NCBI GenBank assembly: GCA_035624355.1
Contig: DASPRQ010000027.1
Span: 17,845-81,844 of the forward strand
Origin: Usitatibacter sp035624355
GTDB taxonomy: Bacteria > Pseudomonadota > Gammaproteobacteria > Burkholderiales > Usitatibacteraceae
Length of the DNA stretch: 64,000 nt
Reading direction: 5' to 3'
Shown here: piece by piece, positions 35,462 through 43,336 of the stretch
How the letters are laid out: each line of letters begins with the position of its first letter
Numbering within the stretch: the stretch's first letter is position 1
Program-made: the position numbers and the translations under genes
Notes under the pieces: generated by a model
The model's input: only the letters and a program-made list of their open reading frames with translations
The model's database searches: none
Told to the model about the DNA's origin: nothing

Positions 35462-35854
35462 ATGAAACGCCCGTACTTCCTCCTGCTCGTCCCGCTCGCC
35501 GCCGCCGCGGCCTCCGGGCCCTACGACCAGCCCTACTCGATCATCGAGAAGGACCCGATCCGCTCGGCCGACCCGAACGTGATCCCGCTCGTCATCAACC
35601 GCGTCGACGACCGCAACGCGCTCAACCTCGCCCGCGCGGTCGTCCCCCCGGGCCGCCACCAGGTCACCGTGGACGTGCCGGCGCGCAAGGGCTTCCCCGC
35701 CAGCCAGCACACCTTCGAGCTCACGACCGAGCCGTGCACGCGCTACTACATCGCCGCGAAGCTCGACAATCCCGTGGGCCAGCGCTGGGAGCCGATCGTG
35801 CGCAGCCACGAGCGCATCGGCGAGTGCGAGAAGAAGTTCGCCCTGGCCCGATGA
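35462..35854 (+). CDS. Small predicted secreted protein inside the ABC operon (unknown function)
   Basis: A 130-residue protein with a signal peptide (MKRPYFLLLVPLAAAAASG) and a mature part of about 110 residues starting near PYDQPYS. It contains a beta-rich sequence (ALNLARAVVPPGRHQVTVDVP, the kind of pattern seen in PEGA-like or carrier domains) and two cysteines. I do not recognise the family. It lies between permease and ATPase genes, 21 nt after one and overlapping the other by 4 bp. That strongly suggests it belongs to the transporter or is needed with it. ATG 35462 has AAAGG upstream; a GTG at 35447 is an alternative. Confidence 0.75.
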   Translation: MKRPYFLLLVPLAAAAASGPYDQPYSIIEKDPIRSADPNVIPLVINRVDDRNALNLARAVVPPGRHQVTVDVPARKGFPASQHTFELTTEPCTRYYIAAKLDNPVGQRWEPIVRSHERIGECEKKFALAR

Positions 35855-36936
35855 CGACGAAGGAACCGGGGACGGACCCCAAGCCGGGAGAGCCGGGGTC
35901 CGTCTCCGCAAGCAGGGAGGGGAAAGCCCTGCTTGCGGTGCGCGACCTGCGGGTCGAGTTCAACACGCGGCGCGGGACCCTGGTGGCGGTCGACGGCGTG
36001 AGCTTCGACATCGCGCCCGGCGAGGTGCTGGGCGTGGTGGGCGAATCGGGCGCCGGCAAGTCGCTCACCGGCTCGGCGATCATCGGGCTGCTCGAGCCGC
36101 CGGGGCGCATCGCCGCCGGCGAGATCCTGCTCGAGGGCAGCCGCATCGACCGCCTGCCGGCGGAGGCGATGCGCCGCGTCCGCGGCCGGCGCATCGGCGC
36201 GATCTTCCAGGACCCGCTCACCTCGCTCAACCCGCTCTTCACCGTCGGGCGCCAGCTCGTGGAGACGATCCGCACGCACCTGCCGCTCGACGAGGCCGCC
36301 GCCCGCCGCCGCGCGACCGAGCTGCTCGCGGAGGTGGGCATCCCGGCCCCGGAGCGGCGCGTCGACCACTACCCCCACCAGTTCTCCGGCGGCATGCGCC
36401 AGCGCGTGGTGATCGCCCTCGCGCTGTGCGCGAACCCGCGCCTCGTGATCGCCGACGAGCCCACCACCGCGCTCGACGTCTCGATCCAGGCGCAGATCAT
36501 CACGCTCATCAAGCGCCTGTGCCGGGAACACGGCACGGCGGTGATGCTCGTCACCCACGACATGGGCGTGATCGCGGAGACCGCCGACCGCGTGGCCGTG
36601 ATGTACGCCGGCCGCATCGTGGAGATCGGCCCGGTGCAGGCGGTGATCCACGACCCGCAGCACCCGTACACCGCGGGCCTCATGGGCTCGATCCCCACCG
36701 TGGGCGCCGCGCTCGGGCGCCTGCCCCAGATCGAGGGCTCCATGCCGCGCCTGGACGCCATCCCCGCGGGATGTCCCTTCCATCCGCGCTGTCCGCGCGC
36801 CTTCGAGCGCTGCCGGGCGGCACGTCCCGAGCTGATGCCCGCGAACCGCACCCGCGCGGCGTGCTGGCTCAACTCGCCGGAGCGCGCGGCGCCGGGCGCG
36901 GGCCCCGCGTGGAGCGAGGGAGCGGTGCATGGCTGA
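35851..36936 (+). CDS. ABC transporter ATP-binding protein, DppD/OppD type
   Basis: A 361-residue ATPase: Walker A GESGAGKS, Q-loop IFQDPLTSLNP, signature FSGGMRQRV, Walker B LVIADEPTTALD, H-loop VTHDMG, and the C-terminal oligopeptide-ABC Cys cluster (CPFHPRCPRAFERC, then C) that often binds an Fe-S cluster. Odd feature: an N-terminal extension of ~28 residues before AVRDLRVEF, encoded by two adjacent inverted repeats. A GTG at 35938 would give a family-length protein, but the ATG at 35851 overlaps the upstream stop. Confidence 0.93.
   Translation: MTTKEPGTDPKPGEPGSVSASREGKALLAVRDLRVEFNTRRGTLVAVDGVSFDIAPGEVLGVVGESGAGKSLTGSAIIGLLEPPGRIAAGEILLEGSRIDRLPAEAMRRVRGRRIGAIFQDPLTSLNPLFTVGRQLVETIRTHLPLDEAAARRRATELLAEVGIPAPERRVDHYPHQFSGGMRQRVVIALALCANPRLVIADEPTTALDVSIQAQIITLIKRLCREHGTAVMLVTHDMGVIAETADRVAVMYAGRIVEIGPVQAVIHDPQHPYTAGLMGSIPTVGAALGRLPQIEGSMPRLDAIPAGCPFHPRCPRAFERCRAARPELMPANRTRAACWLNSPERAAPGAGPAWSEGAVHG
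35867..35938 (+). repeat. Two consecutive inverted repeats within the 5' end of the ATPase gene
   Basis: Hairpin 1: CGGGGACGGACCCC (35867-35880) against GGGGTCCGTCTCCG (35895-35908), 13 of 14 pairing. Hairpin 2: CCGCAAGCAGGG (35906-35917) against CCCTGCTTGCGG (35927-35938), perfect 12 bp. The arms overlap by three bases, so the hairpins are probably alternatives or stacked. They encode a low-complexity, non-conserved N-terminal stretch of the ATPase. Either a repeat element has been captured in the gene or this is an RNA control element. Confidence 0.7.
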
Positions 36937-37969
36937 GCGCCCGGGCGCCGCCGCCCGACCGCTCCTCGAGGTGAGGGACCTCGTGCGCGATTTCGACGTC
37001 TCGCGCCCGTGGCTCAACCGCGTGGTCGAGGGCGCGCCACGCCAGCTCCTGCGCGCGGTCGACGGCGTCTCGCTCGAGATCCCGCGCGGGGAGACGCTCT
37101 CGCTCGTGGGCGAGTCCGGGTGCGGCAAGTCCACGGTGGCGCGCCTCATCTGCGGCCTGTACGCGCCCACGAGCGGGTCGATCGCGTTCGACGGGGTCGA
37201 CCTCGCCACGCTCACGCGCCGCGCGGACATGCTCGCGATGCGGCGGCGCTTCCAGATGATCTTCCAGGACCCCTACGCGAGCCTCAACCCGCGCTGGCGC
37301 GTGCGCGACATCGTGGCCGAGCCGATCCGCTCCCACGGCCTCGTGCGCGGCGCGCGCGCCCTTCGCGAGCACGTGGGGCGGCTCCTCGTCGACGTGGGCC
37401 TCGCGGAGCGCGACGGCGAGCGCTATCCGCACGAGTTCTCCGGCGGCCAGCGCCAGCGCATCTCCATCGCCCGCGCGCTCTCCTCGAACCCCGAGTTCCT
37501 CGTCTGCGACGAGCCCACGAGCGCGCTCGACGTGTCGGTGCAGGCCCAGATCCTCAACCTCATGACGGACCTGCAGCGCGAGCACGGGCTCACCTACCTC
37601 TTCATCTCGCACAACCTCGCCGTGGTCTCGCACATCTCGAACGCGGTGGGCGTGATGTACCTCGGCCGCATCGTCGAGATGGCGCCCACGCGCCTGCTCT
37701 TCGAGCGGCCGCTGCATCCGTACACGCGCATGCTCGAGAGCGCGATTCCCGACATCGAGATGTCGGGCAAGGCGCGCACGCCCGTGGCGGGCGAGGTGCC
37801 CAATCCCCTCGATCCGCCCCGCGGCTGCGCATTCCATCCGCGCTGCCCGCACGCGCGCGAGGTCTGCCGCGCCGAGCGCCCGGAGCTCCTCGAGCGCGAC
37901 GGCGCGCGCGTCGCCTGCCACGGCATCCGCGAGGGATGGATCCCGCTGCGGCTCGCGGCGGCCGCCTAG
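36929..37969 (+). CDS. ABC transporter ATP-binding protein, DppF/OppF type
   Basis: A 346-residue ATPase with Walker A GESGCGKST, IFQDPYASLNP, FSGGQRQRI, LVCDEPTSALDVS, and the terminal Cys cluster (CAFHPRCPHAREVC). It pairs with the DppD-type subunit as a heterodimer. It overlaps the upstream gene by 8 bp. It is the last gene of the operon, and no binding-protein gene follows. Confidence 0.94.
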   Translation: MAERPGAAARPLLEVRDLVRDFDVSRPWLNRVVEGAPRQLLRAVDGVSLEIPRGETLSLVGESGCGKSTVARLICGLYAPTSGSIAFDGVDLATLTRRADMLAMRRRFQMIFQDPYASLNPRWRVRDIVAEPIRSHGLVRGARALREHVGRLLVDVGLAERDGERYPHEFSGGQRQRISIARALSSNPEFLVCDEPTSALDVSVQAQILNLMTDLQREHGLTYLFISHNLAVVSHISNAVGVMYLGRIVEMAPTRLLFERPLHPYTRMLESAIPDIEMSGKARTPVAGEVPNPLDPPRGCAFHPRCPHAREVCRAERPELLERDGARVACHGIREGWIPLRLAAAA

Positions 37970-38143
37970 GCGCCGCCCCCCGGGGCCGAGCGGCGAATTA
38001 CGCCTGTAACTGCCCCCGCGCGGGCGTGGGGGAAGCGCCCCCGGGGCCCATGACAAGCGTAGCGAAATCGCGCCTGCGACATTGACTCGCGCGGCGCCGC
38101 TGGTTAGCCTCGGATAGCCCGACTGCGCCGGCATCCGGCACCC
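37970..38143 (+). promoter_or_regulatory. Intergenic region with hairpin and candidate promoter for the pseudopilin operon
   Basis: A hairpin CCCCCGCG-CGGG-CGTGGGGG lies at 38013-38032 (8-bp stem with one G-T pair) but has no T tract, so it is at best a weak terminator for the transporter operon. A candidate promoter is TTGACT (38082-38087), 17 nt, TAGCCT (38105-38110), about 33 nt before the pseudopilin ATG. Nothing else is seen. Confidence 0.35.
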
Positions 38144-38596
38144 ATGGCCCAACGCGGATTCTCGCTCGTCGAAATGGTGTTCGTCCTCGCGATCGCCGGG
38201 GTCGTGCTCGCGATCGCCGTGCCGACCGTGCAGGCCTACATGGACAGGAGCCGCGTCTCCCAGGCGATCGTCGAGATCAACGACATGTCCACGCAGATCC
38301 GGCTCCAGTACAAGCGCGCGGGGACGCTCCCCGACTCGCTCGACGACGCGGGGTTCGGCGGGAAAACCGATCCCTGGGGGAACGCGTACCAGTACCTCAA
38401 CCTGGTCACGCTCAAGGGCAACGGGCAGGCGCGCAAGGACAAGAAGCTGCATCCGCTCAACACCGACTTCGACCTCTACAGCGTGGGCGCCGACGGGCAG
38501 ACCGCCGCTTCCCTCGTGAACAGCGTGAGCCGCGACGACGTCGTGCGCGCGCGCGACGGCGGCTTCATCGGCCTCGCCTCGGACTTCGACCCGTGA
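38144..38596 (+). CDS. Type II/IV pseudopilin-like protein (GspG type)
   Basis: A 150-residue protein with a prepilin N-terminus: short basic leader MAQRG, cleavage before FSLVEMVFVLAIAGVVLAIA, and Glu5 of the mature protein. The rest looks like a GspG-type major pseudopilin (TDPWGNAYQYLN, then a C-terminal SVGADGQ), the kind used in type II secretion pseudopili. No other secretion gene is nearby. The stop overlaps the GTG of a GGDEF-EAL gene by 4 bp, an unusual partner that suggests c-di-GMP control of pilus-like assembly (inference). Confidence 0.88.
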   Translation: MAQRGFSLVEMVFVLAIAGVVLAIAVPTVQAYMDRSRVSQAIVEINDMSTQIRLQYKRAGTLPDSLDDAGFGGKTDPWGNAYQYLNLVTLKGNGQARKDKKLHPLNTDFDLYSVGADGQTAASLVNSVSRDDVVRARDGGFIGLASDFDP

Positions 38597-41397
38597 ACGC
38601 TCGCCGCGCGCAATCGGGCAGCGTCGCACGCCAGCTCTTCATGCTGTTCGTGCTCTCGGCCTTCGTGCCGCTCGCCCTCATCGCGGCCCTTTCGCTCGGC
38701 GAGGTGCGCAGCCTCCTGCTCCAGGAGGGCGAGCAGCGCCTCGCGGCCGTGGCCAAGGCCTACGGCATGACGCTCTACGAGCGGCTGCTGGTGGCGAACG
38801 AGCTCGTCGTCTCGAGCGCGATGCGCAACCCCGGAAGCCTCGCGCGCGACGACATCACGCATCGCACGTTCCGCTGGATCGCGCGGCTGGAGCCGTCCGG
38901 CCAGACGGTCCCTCTCACGGGCACGCCGGGGCCGGCAACGCTCACCGACGTGGCGCGCGACCGGCTCGCCGAGCGCAAGCCCGTCGTCATCGTCTCCTCG
39001 GCGGGCGGGGCGCCCCACGTGCTCCTCGCAGCCGCCGTGCCCGGCCCCCAGGGAGAGGCGACGGTCGTGGCCGAGGTGGACCCGGACTACCTGTGGGGAT
39101 CGCGCGACGACGTCCCGGCCTTCACCGACTACTGCATCGTCGAGGACGTGAGCGGCATCACGCTGCACTGCACCTCGGAGCTCGAGGCGGGCCCGGAGCA
39201 CGAGATGCTCGAGAAGAACCGTTCCTCCCTCGGAACCGCCTCGTGGCGGCGCAACGGGGAGCCGTACCGGGGCGTGGCGTGGGCGCAGTTCATGCGCGCG
39301 GGCTTCGGCACGCCCGACTGGGTGGTGATCGCGAGCCAGCCGGAGCGCTACCAGATCGCGGGCGCGATCGCCTTCGGGCGCCTCTACATCCCCGTGGTGG
39401 TCCTGGCGCTGCTGATGGTGAGCTGGCTCACCATCCGCCAGGCGAGCCGGATCGTGCGGCCCCTCGCGCGGCTCGCCGAGCGGGCGCGGGGGATCTCGCA
39501 GAACGACTTCAAGTCGCGCCTCGAGCTTGCCGCCGCGGACGAGTTCGGCGAGCTCGCCGTCGCGCTCAACAACATGTCCGAGAAGCTCGGCCGGCAGTTC
39601 GCCTCGCTCAACGCCCTCTCGGAGATCGACCGCCTGATCCTCTCCTCGGTCGAGACGGGCCGGGTCGTGCGCACGGTGATGGAGCAGCTCGCGAGCGCGG
39701 TGCACGCCGACGCGGTTTCGGTGACCCTGATCGACCACGACGATCCGGACCGCGCGCGGACGTACTTCCGGTCTTCGGACGCCGACGGGGCGCTGGACAT
39801 GACGCGGCACGAGATGAGCTCGTGGGACCGCAGCAACCTCGAGGGGGCTCCGGGGGGCCAGTGGGTCGCGCTCGCGGGGCACCCGAGCCCCTACCTCGAA
39901 GGCCTCGCCCGGGACGGCGCCGGCAACGCGTACGTGCAGCCCGTGATGTGGCGCGGCGAGCTCTGCGGGGCGCTCGCCCTCGGCTACCGGACGGCCTCCT
40001 CGCTCGACGCCGAGGAAAGCCGCCATGCCCGCGAGCTCGCCGACCGCGTGGCGGTGGCGGTGTCCTCGGCGTGGCGCGACGAACAGCTCTACGTGCAGGC
40101 GCACTTCGACCCGCTCACGGGCCTGCCCAACCGGCTGCTCTTCAAGGACCGCCTCGGCCAGGAGATCGCCCGCAGCCAGCGCGAGGGCCTGCGCTTCGCG
40201 GTGCTCTTCGTGGACCTCGACCGATTCAAGACGGTGAACGACAGCTTCGGGCACACGACGGGGGACGCGGTGCTGCGCGAGACGGCCCTCCGCATCGCGA
40301 AGTGCACCCGGGCTTCCGACACCGTGTCGCGGCTGGGCGGCGACGAGTTCACCGTGATGGCCACGAACTTGCACCACGCGCAGGAGGCGTGGCACATCGC
40401 CGAGAACGTGGTGGAGGCGCTCTCCCGCGAGTTCGGCGTCGGCGGCCAGCAATGCTTCCTCAGCGCGAGCGTGGGCATCGCGACCTTCCCCGACGACGGT
40501 GCTTCGGCCGAGGACCTCCTCAAGTGCGCCGACACGGCCATGTACCGTGCCAAGGCGGCCGGGCGCTCGCAGGCGGTATTCTTCGAGGAGCGCATGAACG
40601 CGGAAGCCGTCGCGCGCCTCACGCTCGACCGAGACCTGCGCGTGGCCATCGAGCGGCGCGAGCTCGAGCTGCACTACCAGCCCAAGGTGGACCTGCGCAC
40701 CGGCATGATCCGCAGCGCCGAGGCGCTCATCCGCTGGCGCCACCCGGTGCACGGGCTCATCAGCCCGGGCCGCTTCATCCCGCTCGCGGAGGAGTCGGGG
40801 TTCATCGAGCAGCTCGGCAACTGGACGCTGCGCGAGGCGTGCTCACGGATGAAGCAATGGCGCGCGTGGGGGCTGCCGGTCGAGAGCGTCGCCGTGAACG
40901 TCTCGCCGCGCCAGTTCCGCCGCCGGGGGCTCGTCGAGTTCATCCAGGAATGCGTGCAGGAGGCGGGCCTGCCCCCGGAATGCCTCACGATCGAGATCAC
41001 CGAAGGCGTGCTGATGGAGCGCGACTCGGCGGCGGAAGAGCTCCTCGACCGCCTCCACGCGATGGGCCACGGCATCGCGCTCGACGACTTCGGCACCGGC
41101 TTCTCGTCGATGTCCTACCTCAAGCGCTTTCCGGTGCGCGAGATCAAGATCGACCGCGCCTTCGTCGACGGGCTCGAGAGCAACGCCGACTCCGAGGCCA
41201 TCGTGGCGGCGATCGTCGCCATGTCCCACGCCCTCGGAAAGATCGTCGTCGCCGAGGGCGTGGAGACCCGCGAGCAGCTGGCGCTCCTCACGCGCATGGG
41301 GTGCGAATACGTGCAGGGCTTCGTGATCGCCCCGGCGCTGCCCGCCGACGTCTTCGAGCGGCGCGTTCGCGAGCAGACCGCGGCGCGGGCCGCGTGA
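38593..41397 (+). CDS. Membrane GGDEF-EAL c-di-GMP turnover protein
   Basis: A 934-residue protein: membrane helix 12-34, periplasmic sensor region 35-260, second helix 261-282, HAMP ~283-335, GAF-like ~345-495, GGDEF 500-660, EAL 680-925. GGDEF is intact (582-586) with an I-site RASD (573-576) five residues before it. The EAL motif (710-712) and DDFGTG are intact. Both synthesis and hydrolysis of c-di-GMP are thus possible, with product inhibition. The GTG start overlaps the pseudopilin stop. The sensor domain resembles Cache-type folds but is not assigned. Confidence 0.94.
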   Translation: MNARRAQSGSVARQLFMLFVLSAFVPLALIAALSLGEVRSLLLQEGEQRLAAVAKAYGMTLYERLLVANELVVSSAMRNPGSLARDDITHRTFRWIARLEPSGQTVPLTGTPGPATLTDVARDRLAERKPVVIVSSAGGAPHVLLAAAVPGPQGEATVVAEVDPDYLWGSRDDVPAFTDYCIVEDVSGITLHCTSELEAGPEHEMLEKNRSSLGTASWRRNGEPYRGVAWAQFMRAGFGTPDWVVIASQPERYQIAGAIAFGRLYIPVVVLALLMVSWLTIRQASRIVRPLARLAERARGISQNDFKSRLELAAADEFGELAVALNNMSEKLGRQFASLNALSEIDRLILSSVETGRVVRTVMEQLASAVHADAVSVTLIDHDDPDRARTYFRSSDADGALDMTRHEMSSWDRSNLEGAPGGQWVALAGHPSPYLEGLARDGAGNAYVQPVMWRGELCGALALGYRTASSLDAEESRHARELADRVAVAVSSAWRDEQLYVQAHFDPLTGLPNRLLFKDRLGQEIARSQREGLRFAVLFVDLDRFKTVNDSFGHTTGDAVLRETALRIAKCTRASDTVSRLGGDEFTVMATNLHHAQEAWHIAENVVEALSREFGVGGQQCFLSASVGIATFPDDGASAEDLLKCADTAMYRAKAAGRSQAVFFEERMNAEAVARLTLDRDLRVAIERRELELHYQPKVDLRTGMIRSAEALIRWRHPVHGLISPGRFIPLAEESGFIEQLGNWTLREACSRMKQWRAWGLPVESVAVNVSPRQFRRRGLVEFIQECVQEAGLPPECLTIEITEGVLMERDSAAEELLDRLHAMGHGIALDDFGTGFSSMSYLKRFPVREIKIDRAFVDGLESNADSEAIVAAIVAMSHALGKIVVAEGVETREQLALLTRMGCEYVQGFVIAPALPADVFERRVREQTAARAA

Positions 41398-41404
41398 GGC
41401 GCGA

Positions 41405-41418
41405 CCCGGGCGCCCGGG
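41405..41418. terminator. GC palindrome between convergent genes
   Basis: CCCGGGCGCCCGGG is a perfect palindrome in the 22-bp gap between the convergent GGDEF-EAL and membrane-protein genes. It may slow or end transcription from both sides, but there is no T tract, so intrinsic termination is doubtful. Confidence 0.3.
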
Positions 41419-41419
41419 C

Positions 41420-41845
41420 CTAGGGGCTCGTTTCGGCGGGCGCGGCCGGGGCCGCGTAGGCGCTCGCCACGAGCCAGCCGAACACCGCGCTCGCGATCAC
41501 CGCCGCGACGATGTCGATCACGAACTGCGCATCGCCCGGGAGAACCTGCGGCACCAGCGCCGAAGGGGGACCCACGAACGTGCTCGTGGTCGCCCCGGCC
41601 ATGAGCGACAGGAGCACCGCGCCGGGCGCGCGCCGCAGCCGGCGCACCCGTCCCGCCGCGGCCAGCGCGAGCGCGAAGCACGCGGCCGCCCCGACCACCT
41701 CGACCCCGTCGAGGAGGAAGAAGCGCATGGGCTCCACCCCTTTCCCCACCAGCATCTCGCCCGCCGCGATCCACCACACGCCCTGGGCGACGACGAGGCC
41801 GGCGAAGAAGCTCACGATCGCGTTGCGCATCGCGCCCTGCTCCAT
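41420..41845 (-). CDS. Small predicted membrane protein, unknown function
   Basis: A 141-residue protein with four predicted membrane helices (around IVSFFAGLVVAQGVWWI, VVGAAACFALALAA, VLLSLMAGATT and IVAAVIASAVFGWLVA) and a small Pro/Ala-rich tail. I do not recognise the family. The ATG at 41845 has CGGAGG 7 nt upstream, better than ATGs at 41905 or 41878. It stands alone, divergent from the PLP-enzyme gene and converging on the GGDEF-EAL gene. Confidence 0.7.
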   Translation of the reverse strand: MEQGAMRNAIVSFFAGLVVAQGVWWIAAGEMLVGKGVEPMRFFLLDGVEVVGAAACFALALAAAGRVRRLRRAPGAVLLSLMAGATTSTFVGPPSALVPQVLPGDAQFVIDIVAAVIASAVFGWLVASAYAAPAAPAETSP

Positions 41846-41959
41846 GAACGCGCCTCCGGTTCCTGGGACGGCCCCCATGATAAGCCGCGGGCGGCGGACC
41901 TCCAAGGGCGCACGTCACACGCGGTTGACCTCCACGCCCCGGCGCCGCGACAATTCCGG

Positions 41960-43105
41960 ATGGGCGCCGAAACGCCTCCCGTCGCTCCGCGTACCCGCGC
42001 GGCCCAGGGCCTGGGCCGGGTCGCGGACCCCTATCGCGACGTGGTGGCCCCGATCCACGTCGCCACGACCTACGAGCGCGGCGCCGACGGCGCCTATCCC
42101 GGCGGGCGCACCTACTCGCGGGCCGACAACCCGAGCTACGACGAGCCCGAGGCGGTGATCGCCTCGCTCGAGGGCGCGGCCGCGTGCCTGCTCTTCGCCT
42201 CGGGGCAGGCGGCCGCGGGCGCGCTCTTCGCCGCCCTCGGCCCGGGCGCGCGCATCCTCGCCCCGCGCAACATGTACTGGGGGCTTCGCAACTGGCTCAC
42301 GGGCTTCGTCGCCCCCTGGGGCGCGCCGGTCGCCTTCTACGACAACGCCTCCATCGACGACCTCGCGGCGAAGGCGCGCGAGGCGGCCCCGCGGGCGATC
42401 TGGGTCGAGACGCCCGCCAATCCCACGTGGGACGTGACCGACGTCGCCGCCGCCGCCGAGGTCGCCCGGCGGACGGGCGCGATCCTCGCGGTCGATTCCA
42501 CCTGCGCGACCCCGGTGCTCACGCAGCCGCTCACCCTCGGCGCGCACCTCGTGATGCACTCGGCGACCAAGTACCTGAACGGCCATTCCGACGTCGTCGC
42601 CGGGGCGCTCGCCACCGCACGCGAGGACGAGCTCTGGGCGCGCATCCGCTACGTGCGCTCGGCGGGCGGCGCGATCCCCGGGCCGTTCGAGGCGTGGCTC
42701 CTCGCGCGGGGGCTACGCACGCTCTTCCTGCGCGTGGAGCGCGCGTGCGCCAACGCGCTCGCGATCGCGCAGCGCTTCGAGCGCCATCCGCGGCTCTCCC
42801 ACCTGCTCTACCCGGGCCTCGCCTCGCATCCGGGCCATGCCGTGGCGGCGCGCCAGATGAAGGGCGGCTTCGGTGCGATGCTGTCGCTGCGGCTGCGCGA
42901 AGGGGAAGCGGCCGCGCGCGATTTCACCGCGCGCCTCCGGGTCTTCCGGCGCGCGACGTCCCTGGGATCGGTCGAGAGCCTCGCCGAGCACCGGGCGAGC
43001 GTCGAAGGGCCCGGGACGACGTGCCCCGCGGACCTCGTGCGCCTGTCGGTCGGCGTGGAGGACGCGGCCGACCTCGTCGCCGACATCGAGCAGGCCCTCG
43101 CGTGA
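41960..43105 (+). CDS. Trans-sulfuration family PLP-dependent enzyme (cystathionine gamma-synthase/lyase type)
   Basis: A 381-residue Cys/Met-metabolism PLP enzyme. Motifs: YSRADNPSYDEPEAVIASLEG, FASGQAAAGALFAAL, WVETPANPTWDVTD, and the PLP lysine in HSATKYLNGHSDVVAGA. Such enzymes make or cleave cystathionine, or add sulfide to O-acylhomoserine; the exact reaction cannot be read. GACAAT at 41949-41954 just before the ATG may be a -10 of a near-leaderless promoter. Its stop overlaps the start of a 70-residue membrane protein (GTGA). Confidence 0.92.
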   Translation: MGAETPPVAPRTRAAQGLGRVADPYRDVVAPIHVATTYERGADGAYPGGRTYSRADNPSYDEPEAVIASLEGAAACLLFASGQAAAGALFAALGPGARILAPRNMYWGLRNWLTGFVAPWGAPVAFYDNASIDDLAAKAREAAPRAIWVETPANPTWDVTDVAAAAEVARRTGAILAVDSTCATPVLTQPLTLGAHLVMHSATKYLNGHSDVVAGALATAREDELWARIRYVRSAGGAIPGPFEAWLLARGLRTLFLRVERACANALAIAQRFERHPRLSHLLYPGLASHPGHAVAARQMKGGFGAMLSLRLREGEAAARDFTARLRVFRRATSLGSVESLAEHRASVEGPGTTCPADLVRLSVGVEDAADLVADIEQALA

Positions 43106-43314
43106 CGCTGCCCTCGCCCGCCAACCTCTTCGCCTCGCTCGCCTTCGGCGTCGTCGGCGCGGGCGCCTTCATGTACGGCAAGAAGACGGGCGGGATTCGC
43201 GCCATGGTCCTCGGCGTGGGGCTCATGGTGTATCCGTATTTCGTGGACCCGACATGGCTGCTCTACACGATCGGGATCGCGCTCACCGCGGCGCTCTTCG
43301 TGTTCCGGGACTGA
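43102..43314 (+). CDS. Small membrane protein (70 residues), unknown function
   Basis: Two or three short hydrophobic segments (ASLAFGVVGAGAFMYGKKTGG, MVLGVGLMVYPYFVD, WLLYTIGIALTAALFVF). Short proteins with this MVYPYFV pattern are widespread in proteobacteria without a known role. Its GTG start overlaps the PLP enzyme stop, so it is translationally coupled. Too small for confident naming. Confidence 0.7.
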   Translation: MTLPSPANLFASLAFGVVGAGAFMYGKKTGGIRAMVLGVGLMVYPYFVDPTWLLYTIGIALTAALFVFRD

Positions 43315-43323
43315 GCCGCCCCG

Positions 43324-43329
43324 TATAAT
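43324..43329 (+). promoter_or_regulatory. Consensus -10 box (TATAAT) 7 nt before the MBOAT start
   Basis: TATAAT followed by CGCGCGC and the GTG at 43337. The expected start site coincides with the GTG, so the MBOAT message should be leaderless. No -35 of quality and no Shine-Dalgarno are visible. Confidence 0.45.
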
Positions 43330-43336
43330 CGCGCGC

